Assembly (NCBI GenBank): GCA_021777565.1
Contig: JAJYDJ010000005.1
Location: 41,912-105,911, forward strand
Direction of reading: 5' to 3'
Length of the DNA stretch: 64,000 nt
DNA from: a bacterium
GTDB lineage: Bacteria > Patescibacteria > Microgenomatia > Levybacterales > UBA12049
Shown here piece after piece: positions 56,288-64,000 of this stretch. Numbering within the stretch: the stretch's first letter is position 1; every line of letters starts with the position of its first letter. Both the position numbers and the translations under genes were made by a program. The notes beneath the pieces were generated by a model, which saw only the letters and a list, made by a program, of their open reading frames with translations, did not search any database and was not told the origin of the DNA.

Positions 56288-57119
56288 GTTTTTTTATAAA
56301 TGAATAAAGAATTCCTAGTGCTCCCGCACCATATTCACCAGTTCGCATAATGATAAAACGAGTTGTGATAATAGGATGAGAAAGTAAGAATTTCCAATTG
56401 CGGATGTATGCCATGCGAATAGGGAAATAACTTTGCGTTGCAACTCCAGGACGTTTCTTTATATAACGCAGGCTATCTCGTCCATACATAAATCTCTTAC
56501 GAAGCAACTTATAAAGCTCTAAATTCCCTTCATCATGCATTACAAGGCTTTTAGTTCTTGCTACTTTATATCCTTTTTGTAAAAGTTTTTGATACATGTC
56601 CCAGTCATCGCCACCACCACCAACGGTAGTATCCAAACCACCAAGTGCATCCCATACTGCTTTTTTAAAGAAACGAGGTGCTTCAACAGTATCATCACCT
56701 TGGTAACATCTTCTCTCCAGCCATTTCGCCTCTGCCCAGATACCCTCACCAAATGACTCTTCAGGAAGGATTACGGCGTCTGCTCCTTTTTTGCATTGTT
56801 CAACCGCTTCCTTCACAACATCTTGTGTGAGTCTCATGTCATCATCGAGATAGTAGACGTACTCACCACTTGCTTTTTTAGCGCCATAATTACGTCTATA
56901 CGTTGCATCAAAAACACCTTTTGGCAATTTTGGATCATAATCATATACTTTTGCTTTGTATTTTTTAGCGACTGTCTTTGTTTCATCTTTGGAGAAGTTG
57001 TCAATGATAAGTACCTCAATTGAGTTGTAAGATTGATTTTTAATGCTCTCAAGGCACGCTGGAAGTCTTTTACCTGAATTCCATCCTGGTATAACAATAG
57101 TTACTAAACCTTTTTTCAT
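56280..57119 (-). CDS. Glycosyltransferase family 2
   Basis: 279 residues. VTIVIPGWNSGKRLPACLES, IDNFSKDETK, EYVYYLDDDMRLTQDVV (metal site), FFKKAVWDALGGLD and GGGGDDWDMYQKLLQKGY. Overlaps the SDR gene by 8 bases. Confidence 0.9.
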   Translation of the reverse strand: MKKGLVTIVIPGWNSGKRLPACLESIKNQSYNSIEVLIIDNFSKDETKTVAKKYKAKVYDYDPKLPKGVFDATYRRNYGAKKASGEYVYYLDDDMRLTQDVVKEAVEQCKKGADAVILPEESFGEGIWAEAKWLERRCYQGDDTVEAPRFFKKAVWDALGGLDTTVGGGGDDWDMYQKLLQKGYKVARTKSLVMHDEGNLELYKLLRKRFMYGRDSLRYIKKRPGVATQSYFPIRMAYIRNWKFLLSHPIITTRFIIMRTGEYGAGALGILYSFIKKHD

Positions 57120-57126
57120 ACAGCTA

Positions 57127-58224
57127 TTATATACATTTCTTCAGAAGATCACTACTTTTTTTACTTGCATTCTCCCAGGAGACACTTCCTGCAAAACTCA
57201 GGCATGCTTTCTGAAATTTGGCATATCTTCTTTTATCTTTTAAGAGTAAAACTGCTGCTTCTGCCATTGCTGATGGCGTATTCTTTCTGAGAACAACACC
57301 AGTAACATCATCCTTTACACTATCTCGTAGACCAGGGACATTATAGACAATACTTGGTGTAGCTTGACTCGCTGCTTCAACAACAACCAATCCCCATCCT
57401 TCCTTTACGGATGCATGCAAAAGCATATGAGCTCTACGCATTCGCTTCAACTTTTCTGACTCACTTAGTCTACCAAGGAAGAAAATCTTTTGATCAACTC
57501 CATATTCTTTTGCCATATTCGATAACTGCTCAAGATACGCGGGTACTCCGCCGCCTACGACCCACAGTTGCGAACTCGGGATGTGCTGGGTAATAAATCC
57601 AAATGCTTTAATTACTTCTTCAATCCCTTTCATACGAACGACTCGACTCACAAAAAGAAATGTTGGAATTTTCTCTTTTTGAGGGATACGCTCCAAAGGC
57701 TTGTTCGTAATACCATTAATACAAATAACTATATTTTTGCCAGGAATACCAGCAGCTATTAAATCTTTTTTTGTAGATTCTGAGACAGTCATGAACTGTT
57801 TATTTCGATAAGGCAAAAGTAGTATTTTTTCTATAAATCTCCCAAAGATATTTACTGGAAAAGGATACATGTAATCCCAAATCTCTCCTGCAATCTCATG
57901 GATAAAGACAATTATTGGGACACGTACATATAGCGGCGTAAAGAAAGGAATTCCATGCATTTGATCAACAACAAGGTCAAAATGAATACCACTAAAGTAA
58001 TAAACAAAGATTGCCCAAATATATATAGTGACAAAGTTTCCTTTTCGTATAACATGTAAATTCCCACTGTCCTCTTGATCTTTGGCGCCATTAAACTTTG
58101 CGCTGACCCAATAAACATGATTCCCTCCACTCATCCATGCTTTCACATGCTCATTCGTCGCAACTTCGGCTCCTCCAGCAAGAGGGTTTTTCATATCTCG
58201 CCAGTTCAGAAGAAGAATATTCAT
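57127..58224 (-). CDS. Glycosyltransferase family 4
   Basis: 365 residues from ATG 58224. MNILLLNWRDMKNPLAGGAE at the start (acceptor loop with GGAE), VVDQMHGIPFF, FLFVSRVVRMKGIEEVIKAF, and LLHASVKEGWGLVVVEAASQ with both motif Glu residues. Typical PimB/alpha-mannosyl-like enzyme. Confidence 0.9.
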   Translation of the reverse strand: MNILLLNWRDMKNPLAGGAEVATNEHVKAWMSGGNHVYWVSAKFNGAKDQEDSGNLHVIRKGNFVTIYIWAIFVYYFSGIHFDLVVDQMHGIPFFTPLYVRVPIIVFIHEIAGEIWDYMYPFPVNIFGRFIEKILLLPYRNKQFMTVSESTKKDLIAAGIPGKNIVICINGITNKPLERIPQKEKIPTFLFVSRVVRMKGIEEVIKAFGFITQHIPSSQLWVVGGGVPAYLEQLSNMAKEYGVDQKIFFLGRLSESEKLKRMRRAHMLLHASVKEGWGLVVVEAASQATPSIVYNVPGLRDSVKDDVTGVVLRKNTPSAMAEAAVLLLKDKRRYAKFQKACLSFAGSVSWENASKKSSDLLKKCI

Positions 58225-58225
58225 A

Positions 58226-59035
58226 CTAACCAATGTTAATGCGGAAGTTCAAATCAGGATCAAAACGCCATTGTCTGGAGCTTTTATCGTCATAATAATG
58301 ACGGAAATATAATCGATAAAACACTGCACAAGAATCCCAAAGCATGCGAGAGCTAACTTGAATAAATCCCTGCGACATAACGGCTGACCAATTTGTGTAG
58401 TTGATTTTCACAGGTGCTTCAAAAATTTTTCGATATCCCAAATGGTTTGCAACTGCTAACACTTCTACATCGAATGCAAATTTTTTCACCAGAAGACGTG
58501 GTAATACATCTTCCAAAACTTTTCTTCTAAACATTTTTATACCCGTTTGTGTTTCATGGATGCGAAGACCAAAGAAAGTCCTGATAAACATTTGATATCC
58601 TAGTGAGAGGATACGACGTTGGAGTGGATACTGTACATTTGACAATGGATGCAGTTTAGATCCGACAACAATATCAGCATCTGTCCAGAGGAAGATGTTA
58701 TAGAACAATGCAAGACCGGTAGCGTCAATGTCCATCCCAGCATCGAGAAACGCGATGATATCCCCTTTTGCCCGTGCCATACCATATCTCACCGCATATC
58801 CTTTACCCTTATTGTTTTTATATCCTAGTACAGTTAAATATTTTGAGTGGACTTTTTTAGCATTTTCATACGTTTTGTCCAAAAATCCATCCACAACAAC
58901 AATCAATTCGTACTTACAATTTAACTCTGAAAGCACTTGCAGGGTAGATCGAATACTTTTCTCAATCGCTTTTTCTTTATAGGCAGGCATTACAACAGTT
59001 AATACATGTGAAGCGTTATTCTTTTTTTCTCGCAT
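58226..59035 (-). CDS. Glycosyltransferase family 2 (polyprenyl-P-glucose/mannose synthase-like)
   Basis: 269 residues from ATG 59035, which fits the end of the flippase gene. LTVVMPAYKEKAIEKSIRST, KYELIVVVDGFLDKT, KGKGYAVRYGMARAKGDIIA, FLDAGMDID, DADIVVGSKLHP, ETQTGIKMFRRKVLE. No C-terminal membrane helices, unlike the 43.5 kb gene. Could supply a second lipid-linked sugar. Confidence 0.88.
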   Translation of the reverse strand: MREKKNNASHVLTVVMPAYKEKAIEKSIRSTLQVLSELNCKYELIVVVDGFLDKTYENAKKVHSKYLTVLGYKNNKGKGYAVRYGMARAKGDIIAFLDAGMDIDATGLALFYNIFLWTDADIVVGSKLHPLSNVQYPLQRRILSLGYQMFIRTFFGLRIHETQTGIKMFRRKVLEDVLPRLLVKKFAFDVEVLAVANHLGYRKIFEAPVKINYTNWSAVMSQGFIQVSSRMLWDSCAVFYRLYFRHYYDDKSSRQWRFDPDLNFRINIG

Positions 59036-60293
59036 ATGAATACCAATAATATACCACAAGACCTGTAAGTAAACTACCAAGACTTATGAGTGAATTTATC
59101 ATTATTGAAAGAACACCTTGGTGGGAGACTGTAATCAGCACTATTTGTAATAGTGCACTGAGAGTAACGAGCCAAACAACATTGGTGTGTTTCGTTGACA
59201 GGAAGAAATTAACAAGAACACTTGCCAAACTGAAAAGACTTGCAACCAATCCAAAAAGCCACAGGGATGTTGCATACTCAATATAACTTCCCTGTCCCAA
59301 AAAGAGAGGAATAATAATCCGAGGAGCAATTGCATATGCAACGACTATTGAGAATGACATGAGCGCAACGATCCCAATCGCACTAGTTAAAAGATGTTGG
59401 AATTTTTCTTGTTGTGCATGTTTTTTCACTATAAGGGGGAACATAACCGTAGTAATTGGAGCGGAAAAATAGAAAATAACGCGTCCAATCAGTGACATAC
59501 CCGCATAAATTCCGGCTGAGAATGCTGGTAAGAAATGTTTTGCAAGAAGCACATCAGTTGTTGTTAGTGATGTGAGTGAGATGATGGTAAGTGCAGTTGG
59601 AAGAGAATAAAAGAAAATTTCTTTTTTGGGAAGTGCAATATTTTTTGTCTGTGTTGTTAGATATGACAGGAATGGAAGTTGTGTGAATGTGAAGGCTGCT
59701 AAATACGAACCCAAAATTGCCATAATGCCTGCAGTACTCTGCCATCCTAAAAATAGAAAGAATACACCGACACCCAACTTTGCAGCGCTTCCTATTACTT
59801 GAGCGATAGCACTATATCCAAATCGCAATAAGCTCTGCAAATATGCAGCATTGACTATAGATAGATATGACAGCCCAATAATTACCCCCGTAATAATAAA
59901 CGCGAATGAACTTGTTACATGAAGGAAGTTTTGTAATTGGTGAAGGAAGAGAAAAAAACAAAAAAGAATGACACCACTTACTATCGTAAGCATTACATAA
60001 AGCATTTTGTATAAAGCTTTCACTTTGTCTAACTCGTGCTTTGCATAAAACGATGTGGCGAATTGTGTGATAGTTGTAGTTAGGAACTGATTCGGGACAG
60101 AGAGTAAGGTTATCAGAGAAACCATACTTGCAAATATTCCATATTCTGCTGGCGTGATCCAACGCACGAGTACAAAATTAAACAGAAAAGCTAGGACATT
60201 GGCCCCCATAGTGCCAACAAACAATAGCGCGCTTCCACTGACTAGCTCATGTTTAATAATTCTTTGTGTATAGGATATAAGTGTTGCTTTCAT
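59016..60293 (-). CDS. Wzx-like lipid-linked glycan flippase
   Basis: 425 residues, about twelve helices, MOP/polysaccharide transport family. ALLFVGTMGANVLAFLFNFVLVR and TPAEYGIFASMVSLITLLSV open the protein as in Wzx; the inner repeat IYAGMSLIGRVIFYFSAPIT is characteristic. Moves the undecaprenyl-linked unit to the outer leaflet. Overlaps both neighbours. Confidence 0.9.
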   Translation of the reverse strand: MKATLISYTQRIIKHELVSGSALLFVGTMGANVLAFLFNFVLVRWITPAEYGIFASMVSLITLLSVPNQFLTTTITQFATSFYAKHELDKVKALYKMLYVMLTIVSGVILFCFFLFLHQLQNFLHVTSSFAFIITGVIIGLSYLSIVNAAYLQSLLRFGYSAIAQVIGSAAKLGVGVFFLFLGWQSTAGIMAILGSYLAAFTFTQLPFLSYLTTQTKNIALPKKEIFFYSLPTALTIISLTSLTTTDVLLAKHFLPAFSAGIYAGMSLIGRVIFYFSAPITTVMFPLIVKKHAQQEKFQHLLTSAIGIVALMSFSIVVAYAIAPRIIIPLFLGQGSYIEYATSLWLFGLVASLFSLASVLVNFFLSTKHTNVVWLVTLSALLQIVLITVSHQGVLSIMINSLISLGSLLTGLVVYYWYSYARKKE

Positions 60294-61396
60294 GAGACAA
60301 AATACCCCCGAAAGAATAAACCAGAAGCGATTACAAAAAGAATAGAAGAAAAAATGAGAAGGCCAATCTGAATTTTCTTATTCTGGACACTTCCTAGTAC
60401 CATAAAAAGAGGAAAACAAGCCAATGCATATCTGGGGAGTGATGAGAAAGATCCCGTTAGTGTTGGCAAAAGGAGTGCCGCGAGAGAGAAAAATAGATAC
60501 GATACACGTATTTTTTTCCAAAAATACAAAAGTACCCCAAGCACAACAAAAAACATAAGAAATTCAAACACTGCCAGCCAATAATCGTGAGTAAATTTAT
60601 CAGCAAAGATAAATATCTTTATGTATCGATATACTACTTGCGGGAGAAGAATCAGATGAGTCCCCGACCGTTGAGCACCATAAATCGATAAATTATGGAA
60701 AAATGCCAATGGATCATGATATTGTTGCCAGCAATACCACATATACCAAACGAGCCCAAACGGTGCGGCAACAAGTGTGGCAAGGGTCGAAATAATTTTT
60801 TGTTTGAATGTTAGGACATTTCTCATTAAATATATTTCAATAAGTAGTGATGGGAGAAGAAATATGCCAGTCACCCGTACTCCAGATGCAATTCCTGCAA
60901 CAATACTTGCAAAAATAAACTGTTTTTTTCTTGCCAAGAGAAAGGTCAGAAAAACAAGAAGCATAAAAGGCGATTCTGTGTACACAGCCCCAAAGAAAAA
61001 ACTGGTCGGGAAAAGTAAAAACCAAGCGATTATCCACAGATAATTTTTGTTCAGTCCATCTGCTTTAATGAGCCAATAAAAAGTTACAATCGCAAGTAGA
61101 AGTGACACATATACCACAATGATGCCAATAGTAATAATATCCACCTGAGTCATTTGGTGAATAAGTCTCAAAAAGAACGGGAAAAATGGGAAAAATGATT
61201 GCTGGTTGGCAAAATAATTATTACCAGCGATACTCACATACTGCATAGCATCAAAATTCACCAGTGGATTTGGATTACGGTACCCTGGGAATGGAGAGAT
61301 CAAAAACCCCAAACGATATGAGAAACACATAAGCCCTCCCCAGACAGACAGAAGGAGAGCAATGGGGAATATTTTAGTGAGTAAGGATTGCTTCAT
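60290..61396 (-). CDS. GT-C membrane mannosyltransferase, PIG-V-like
   Basis: 368 residues, about nine helices. NPLVNFDAMQYVSIAGNNYF (about 43-62) carries the conserved Asp of the first outside loop, FFPFFPFFLRLI, LFPTSFFFGAVYTESPFMLL and GIASGVRVTGIFLLPSLLIE are the PIG-V signature region. It probably adds mannose from polyprenyl-phosphate-mannose outside the membrane. Stop overlaps the flippase start by 4 bases. Confidence 0.85.
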   Translation of the reverse strand: MKQSLLTKIFPIALLLSVWGGLMCFSYRLGFLISPFPGYRNPNPLVNFDAMQYVSIAGNNYFANQQSFFPFFPFFLRLIHQMTQVDIITIGIIVVYVSLLLAIVTFYWLIKADGLNKNYLWIIAWFLLFPTSFFFGAVYTESPFMLLVFLTFLLARKKQFIFASIVAGIASGVRVTGIFLLPSLLIEIYLMRNVLTFKQKIISTLATLVAAPFGLVWYMWYCWQQYHDPLAFFHNLSIYGAQRSGTHLILLPQVVYRYIKIFIFADKFTHDYWLAVFEFLMFFVVLGVLLYFWKKIRVSYLFFSLAALLLPTLTGSFSSLPRYALACFPLFMVLGSVQNKKIQIGLLIFSSILFVIASGLFFRGYFVS

Positions 61397-62435
61397 ATGC
61401 TTTTAGGACCATTTCTCCATGATGTTCCCATGTGAATCTCTTTGCGCGCAAAAGCCCATCTTTTGCCAAACGATCTGCTAACTTTTCATCGCTAAGTAGT
61501 GATTGCATTGCAGTCGTGATAGTATTTTCATCGTTCGGATCGATCAGGAGTGCCGCTTCACCAACGACTTCAGGAAGTGAACTTACTGACGAAGTAATGA
61601 CAGGTGTGCCACTTGCCATTGCTTGCACTACGGGCAGTCCAAAACCTTCATACAATGAGGGATACACAACACACGTTGCAACATTAAATAAAAGAGCCAG
61701 ATCTTCATCTGACACATAGCCCACCAACTTTATATTTGGATGTTCCTTACAATAGTTCTGAACATATATCCTGTCCTGGTTCATGGCATTTGTCTTGTCA
61801 AAGTCAGTTTCCGTGAGAGATTTACCAACCATAATCAGTGGCATATGTGCGACAGTTGCTGCCCGTACTAACCTGGGGAGGTTTTTATTTGGGGTTACGT
61901 CTCCCACGTAAAGTGCAAACTTTTCTGGCAATTGATACTTAGCTCGTATAGAAGCGCATTTTTTCTTATCTGTAATTTTATGAAAAAGTGGGTCAACACC
62001 AAGTGGTGTGACAAAAATTTTCTCATCACTGACCAAGGCAAGTCTAGATATATCATTTTTTGAAGACTGCGATGGAGTAACGATCCCCTGGACGTGTTGG
62101 AGCGCCCATTTATTGATTTGCCAGGCGAAACTTCCTCTTATTCCTTTGGGATACAATTCTGAAAGCACTATAGGTGTCAGATCATGCACAGTTACCATAG
62201 TTTTTGATAAGTTATTCAAAGGTATTTGCATAAAAAATGGATCGGAATATGGAATATGCCATAAATCAACAGACTCTTTCACATCTTCTTTCTTTGAATA
62301 AAAAATAAAGTTAAACTTTTCCTGTTTGAGACTATTTAAGGAGGACTGAAGGTGGGAGGTATAGTGACCAACGCCTCGGACTTTATGCCCTGAAGAGAGT
62401 GGCGAGATGTCTATAGCGACTGTGTATTTTTTCAT
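61374..62435 (-). CDS. Glycosyltransferase family 4 (mannosyl B-type)
   Basis: 353 residues. VAIDISPLSSGHKVRGVGHY, MVTVHDLTPIVLSELYPKG, VTPSQSSKNDISRLA, YVGDVTPNKNLPRLVRAA and PSLYEGFGLPVVQAMASGTP. In the last motif the second Glu is Gln (EGFGLPVVQ), a change at a donor-contacting position; the rest is intact. Overlaps the PIG-V-like gene by 23 bases. Confidence 0.9.
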   Translation of the reverse strand: MKKYTVAIDISPLSSGHKVRGVGHYTSHLQSSLNSLKQEKFNFIFYSKKEDVKESVDLWHIPYSDPFFMQIPLNNLSKTMVTVHDLTPIVLSELYPKGIRGSFAWQINKWALQHVQGIVTPSQSSKNDISRLALVSDEKIFVTPLGVDPLFHKITDKKKCASIRAKYQLPEKFALYVGDVTPNKNLPRLVRAATVAHMPLIMVGKSLTETDFDKTNAMNQDRIYVQNYCKEHPNIKLVGYVSDEDLALLFNVATCVVYPSLYEGFGLPVVQAMASGTPVITSSVSSLPEVVGEAALLIDPNDENTITTAMQSLLSDEKLADRLAKDGLLRAKRFTWEHHGEMVLKAYEAILTH

Positions 62436-63406
62436 GCAGTAGCGCGCGAATGGAATGCATAAGCTGATTTCACGATCGTCTCCAAATCAGAATACTTTGG
62501 CTCAAACCCAAGCTCTCGTTGAATAGAGGAGATGTCAGCGACAAGAATATCAGCATCACCCGGACGACGAGGTTTTATCTCAGTTTGGAGTGTCTTTCCA
62601 GCAACTTTTTGAATCATCTCAACAACTTCCTTATTCGAATACCCCTTACCAGTCCCTGCATTATAGGCAAATGTGCCTTGGTCTTTTTCAAGCTTAGCTA
62701 GAGCAAGGACGTGTGCCTGTGCTAGATCGAGAATGTGAATATAATCTCGAATACAAGTCCCATCAGGAGTTTTATAATCATTCCCAAATAAAGCGAATAC
62801 TCTATCATGCAGGAGTGCATCAATTGCCAGGGGAATAATATGAGTTTCTGGTGTATGACGCTCCCCCATACTCCCATCAAGTGCGGCACCGGCTGCATTA
62901 AAAAAGCGCAGGGAGACAGATGAGACTTGCTTGGTGATGAAATACCATCGTAATATTTTTTCAAACATTAATTTTGTTTCACCATATACGCTGGTTGGAT
63001 TTTTAGGATGATCTTCAGGGATCGGCGTATGTTCAGGATCGCCATAGACAGCTGCAGTTGATGAAAATACCACTTTGTGTACCCCATGAGATTGCAACAC
63101 ATCAACCAATACATTTCCCGCTTGAATATTATTGTAAATATGTTTGTATGGATCTTGCATTGACTCTCCGACAGGGATATATCCTGCGAAGTGGATAGCT
63201 CCATCAAATTGGTTCGAAGAAACAACTTTTTCAACAGAAGGTCGATCGAGCAGGTTTCCCTCAACAAATGTGGCACGAGGATCAACGTTATCCTTATGTC
63301 CTTTCTCCAAAGAATCAAAAACAGTTACTTGATGGCCAGTATCAAGAAGTAACTTTGTTGTTGTGCTGCCTATATAGCCAGCTCCACCAGTAACTAATAC
63401 ATGCAT
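62432..63406 (-). CDS. galE: UDP-glucose 4-epimerase
   Basis: 324 residues from ATG 63406; the longer frame upstream has no family match and crosses the promoter. LVTGGAGYIGSTTTKLLLDT (NAD loop), SSTAAVYGDPEHTPIPE, TSVYGETKLMFEKIL (catalytic Tyr/Lys), RFFNAAGAALDGSMGE, DGTCIRDYIHILDLAQAHVL. Interconverts UDP-Glc and UDP-Gal (or the N-acetyl forms). First gene of a likely twelve-gene operon ending at 51.5 kb. Confidence 0.95.
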   Translation of the reverse strand: MHVLVTGGAGYIGSTTTKLLLDTGHQVTVFDSLEKGHKDNVDPRATFVEGNLLDRPSVEKVVSSNQFDGAIHFAGYIPVGESMQDPYKHIYNNIQAGNVLVDVLQSHGVHKVVFSSTAAVYGDPEHTPIPEDHPKNPTSVYGETKLMFEKILRWYFITKQVSSVSLRFFNAAGAALDGSMGERHTPETHIIPLAIDALLHDRVFALFGNDYKTPDGTCIRDYIHILDLAQAHVLALAKLEKDQGTFAYNAGTGKGYSNKEVVEMIQKVAGKTLQTEIKPRRPGDADILVADISSIQRELGFEPKYSDLETIVKSAYAFHSRATA

Positions 63407-63412
63407 AAATCT

Positions 63413-63418
63413 ATTGTA
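63413..63418 (-). promoter_or_regulatory. -10 element of the galE operon
   Basis: TACAAT on the minus strand, exactly six bases before the ATG; the -35 position (TAATAC) is poor. Confidence 0.4.
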
Positions 63419-63438
63419 GCAAAAATTTGTGAAAAGTA

Positions 63439-64000
63439 TTATCTGGATTTTCTCATATATAAATAGTACGCACCTGCAAAGCGCACTGATGAGAAAAAGC
63501 AGAATACAAATCCTTGCCAGCCATCTAAGAATCCCCTTCTGAGAATGTAGGTGGTAATAAACCAACGAAGAGGTTTTAAGATACACCAATCAACAAAAGT
63601 AATTGGACCCATCGAAACCTTCTCTTTCTCCATATCTTCTCTGAGATAGTCTATATATCGATACCATCTCTTCAGATACCTTGCAAGCGTGGGTGAATCT
63701 CGATGTAACAACTCCCCTTCAGTCCAGCCGATACGGCCATGCACTTCTAGCTGCTTATGAAGCGTGTCCGCAGCAATACGTGCCTTCCCCTTTTTAAAGA
63801 GACGCAGCACCCCATCGGGATAGATACCACCATAGCGCAGATACCTATTCACAAACAGGTTCAAACGAGGGAACATATAAGCTACTATTGGCTCAGTATC
63901 TGGATAGGATGCAATTACTCCTTGGGAGACAAGCATGTGCATATGTCTTAAAAAAATTCTCTTTTTATGAGGTTCAATCTGCTCTTTATAGACAGTCTGG
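63439..64000 (-). CDS. Glycosyltransferase family 2, WaaE/KdtX-like, C-terminal part (cut by window edge)
   Basis: The frame is open to base 64000, so the start lies outside; the ATG at 63942 is internal. 186 codons are visible. LNLFVNRYLRYGGIYPDGVL and RLFKKGKARIAAD match the N-R...YGG..PD...RLF block of LPS core beta-glucosyltransferases (WaaE type), followed by HKQLEVHGRIG and LARYLKRWYRYIDYLREDME. The end has a hydrophobic stretch (FVFCFFSSVRFAGAYYLY), so it may be membrane-associated. Its N-terminal GT-A core cannot be seen. Confidence 0.8.
   Translation of the reverse strand, partial: QTVYKEQIEPHKKRIFLRHMHMLVSQGVIASYPDTEPIVAYMFPRLNLFVNRYLRYGGIYPDGVLRLFKKGKARIAADTLHKQLEVHGRIGWTEGELLHRDSPTLARYLKRWYRYIDYLREDMEKEKVSMGPITFVDWCILKPLRWFITTYILRRGFLDGWQGFVFCFFSSVRFAGAYYLYMRKSR

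Noticed and set aside
63407..63589. 61-residue N-terminal extension of GalE
   Set aside because: The extension crosses the -10 element, has no similarity to epimerases, and the Rossmann loop begins right after the ATG at 63406.
63439..63942. Complete 167-aa gene starting at ATG 63942
   Set aside because: The frame stays open to the window edge with family-like sequence (KEQIEPHKKRIFLRH), so the ATG is internal and the gene is cut.
1..64000. Alternative code with UGA read as Gly or Trp (as in Gracilibacteria or Mycoplasma)
   Set aside because: Many conserved proteins end at UGA at the expected length and ATGA overlaps are frequent; Trp is UGG throughout.
1..64000. CRISPR arrays, IS elements, prophage or restriction modules
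   Set aside because: No spaced repeat arrays, transposase or integrase motifs, phage structural genes or methylase/nuclease pairs were seen.

Overview
The window reads as a piece of a Candidate Phyla Radiation (Patescibacteria) genome, most likely from the Microgenomates (OP11) side. This is inferred from the gene families, without a database search. Pointers are a DUF4012 membrane protein, reduced versions of standard proteins (short RecO, an FtsQ-like stub, a six-helix MFS half), an isoleucyl-tRNA synthetase with altered signature motifs, and long runs of surface-glycan genes. UGA works as a stop (many ATGA overlaps), so this is the standard bacterial code. GC looks to be in the low 40s by eye. 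No rRNA, IS element, prophage or CRISPR array was seen.

Layout. 1-2.3 kb: 5' part of a PolX-type polymerase gene, tRNA-Asp, an unknown gene, a half-size MFS protein, a LysM protein and tRNA-Gly. 2.4-9.7 kb (+): first half of a split division/cell-wall cluster (mraY-ftsW-murG-ftsQ-like-ftsA) followed by three unknown membrane or exported proteins. 9.7-10.3 kb: an odd island with a consensus promoter, a long structured leader and a 94-residue orphan gene. 10.4-13.6 kb: tRNA-Val and lepB from divergent promoters, then rplU-rpmA-parB and rodA. 13.7-24.7 kb (-): ileS, a Gln-rich exported protein, ftsZ, a small nucleotidyltransferase-like gene, DUF192, an ABC-F ATPase, and the second half of the division cluster (mraZ-rsmH-ftsL-like-PBP). 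24.9-29.8 kb (-): a membrane-anchored protein, glyS behind a T-box riboswitch, a small membrane protein, recO and DUF4012. 29.85-64 kb (-): one very large surface-polysaccharide locus.

The glycan locus holds an initiating sugar-phosphate transferase, mannose-1-phosphate guanylyltransferase, GalE, a second SDR epimerase, a methyltransferase, an acetyltransferase, about fifteen GT2/GT4 transferases, several GT-C type membrane transferases, a Wzx-like flippase, and a 1021-residue protein joining an O-antigen ligase-like half to a GT-C-like half. Genes abut or overlap by 4-26 bases. Together they could build a lipid-linked glycan, flip it, and polymerise or transfer it to the surface.

The most striking global signal is regulatory. 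At about ten gene starts a -10 hexamer ends exactly six bases before the start codon, usually with a -35 at 16-18 bases, so transcription should begin at the ATG itself. This predicts widespread leaderless mRNAs (rplU, ileS, ftsZ, DUF4012, galE and others). Against that background the T-box leader of glyS, the MraZ-box leader of mraZ and the 200-base leader at 9.75 kb stand out as true 5' UTRs.
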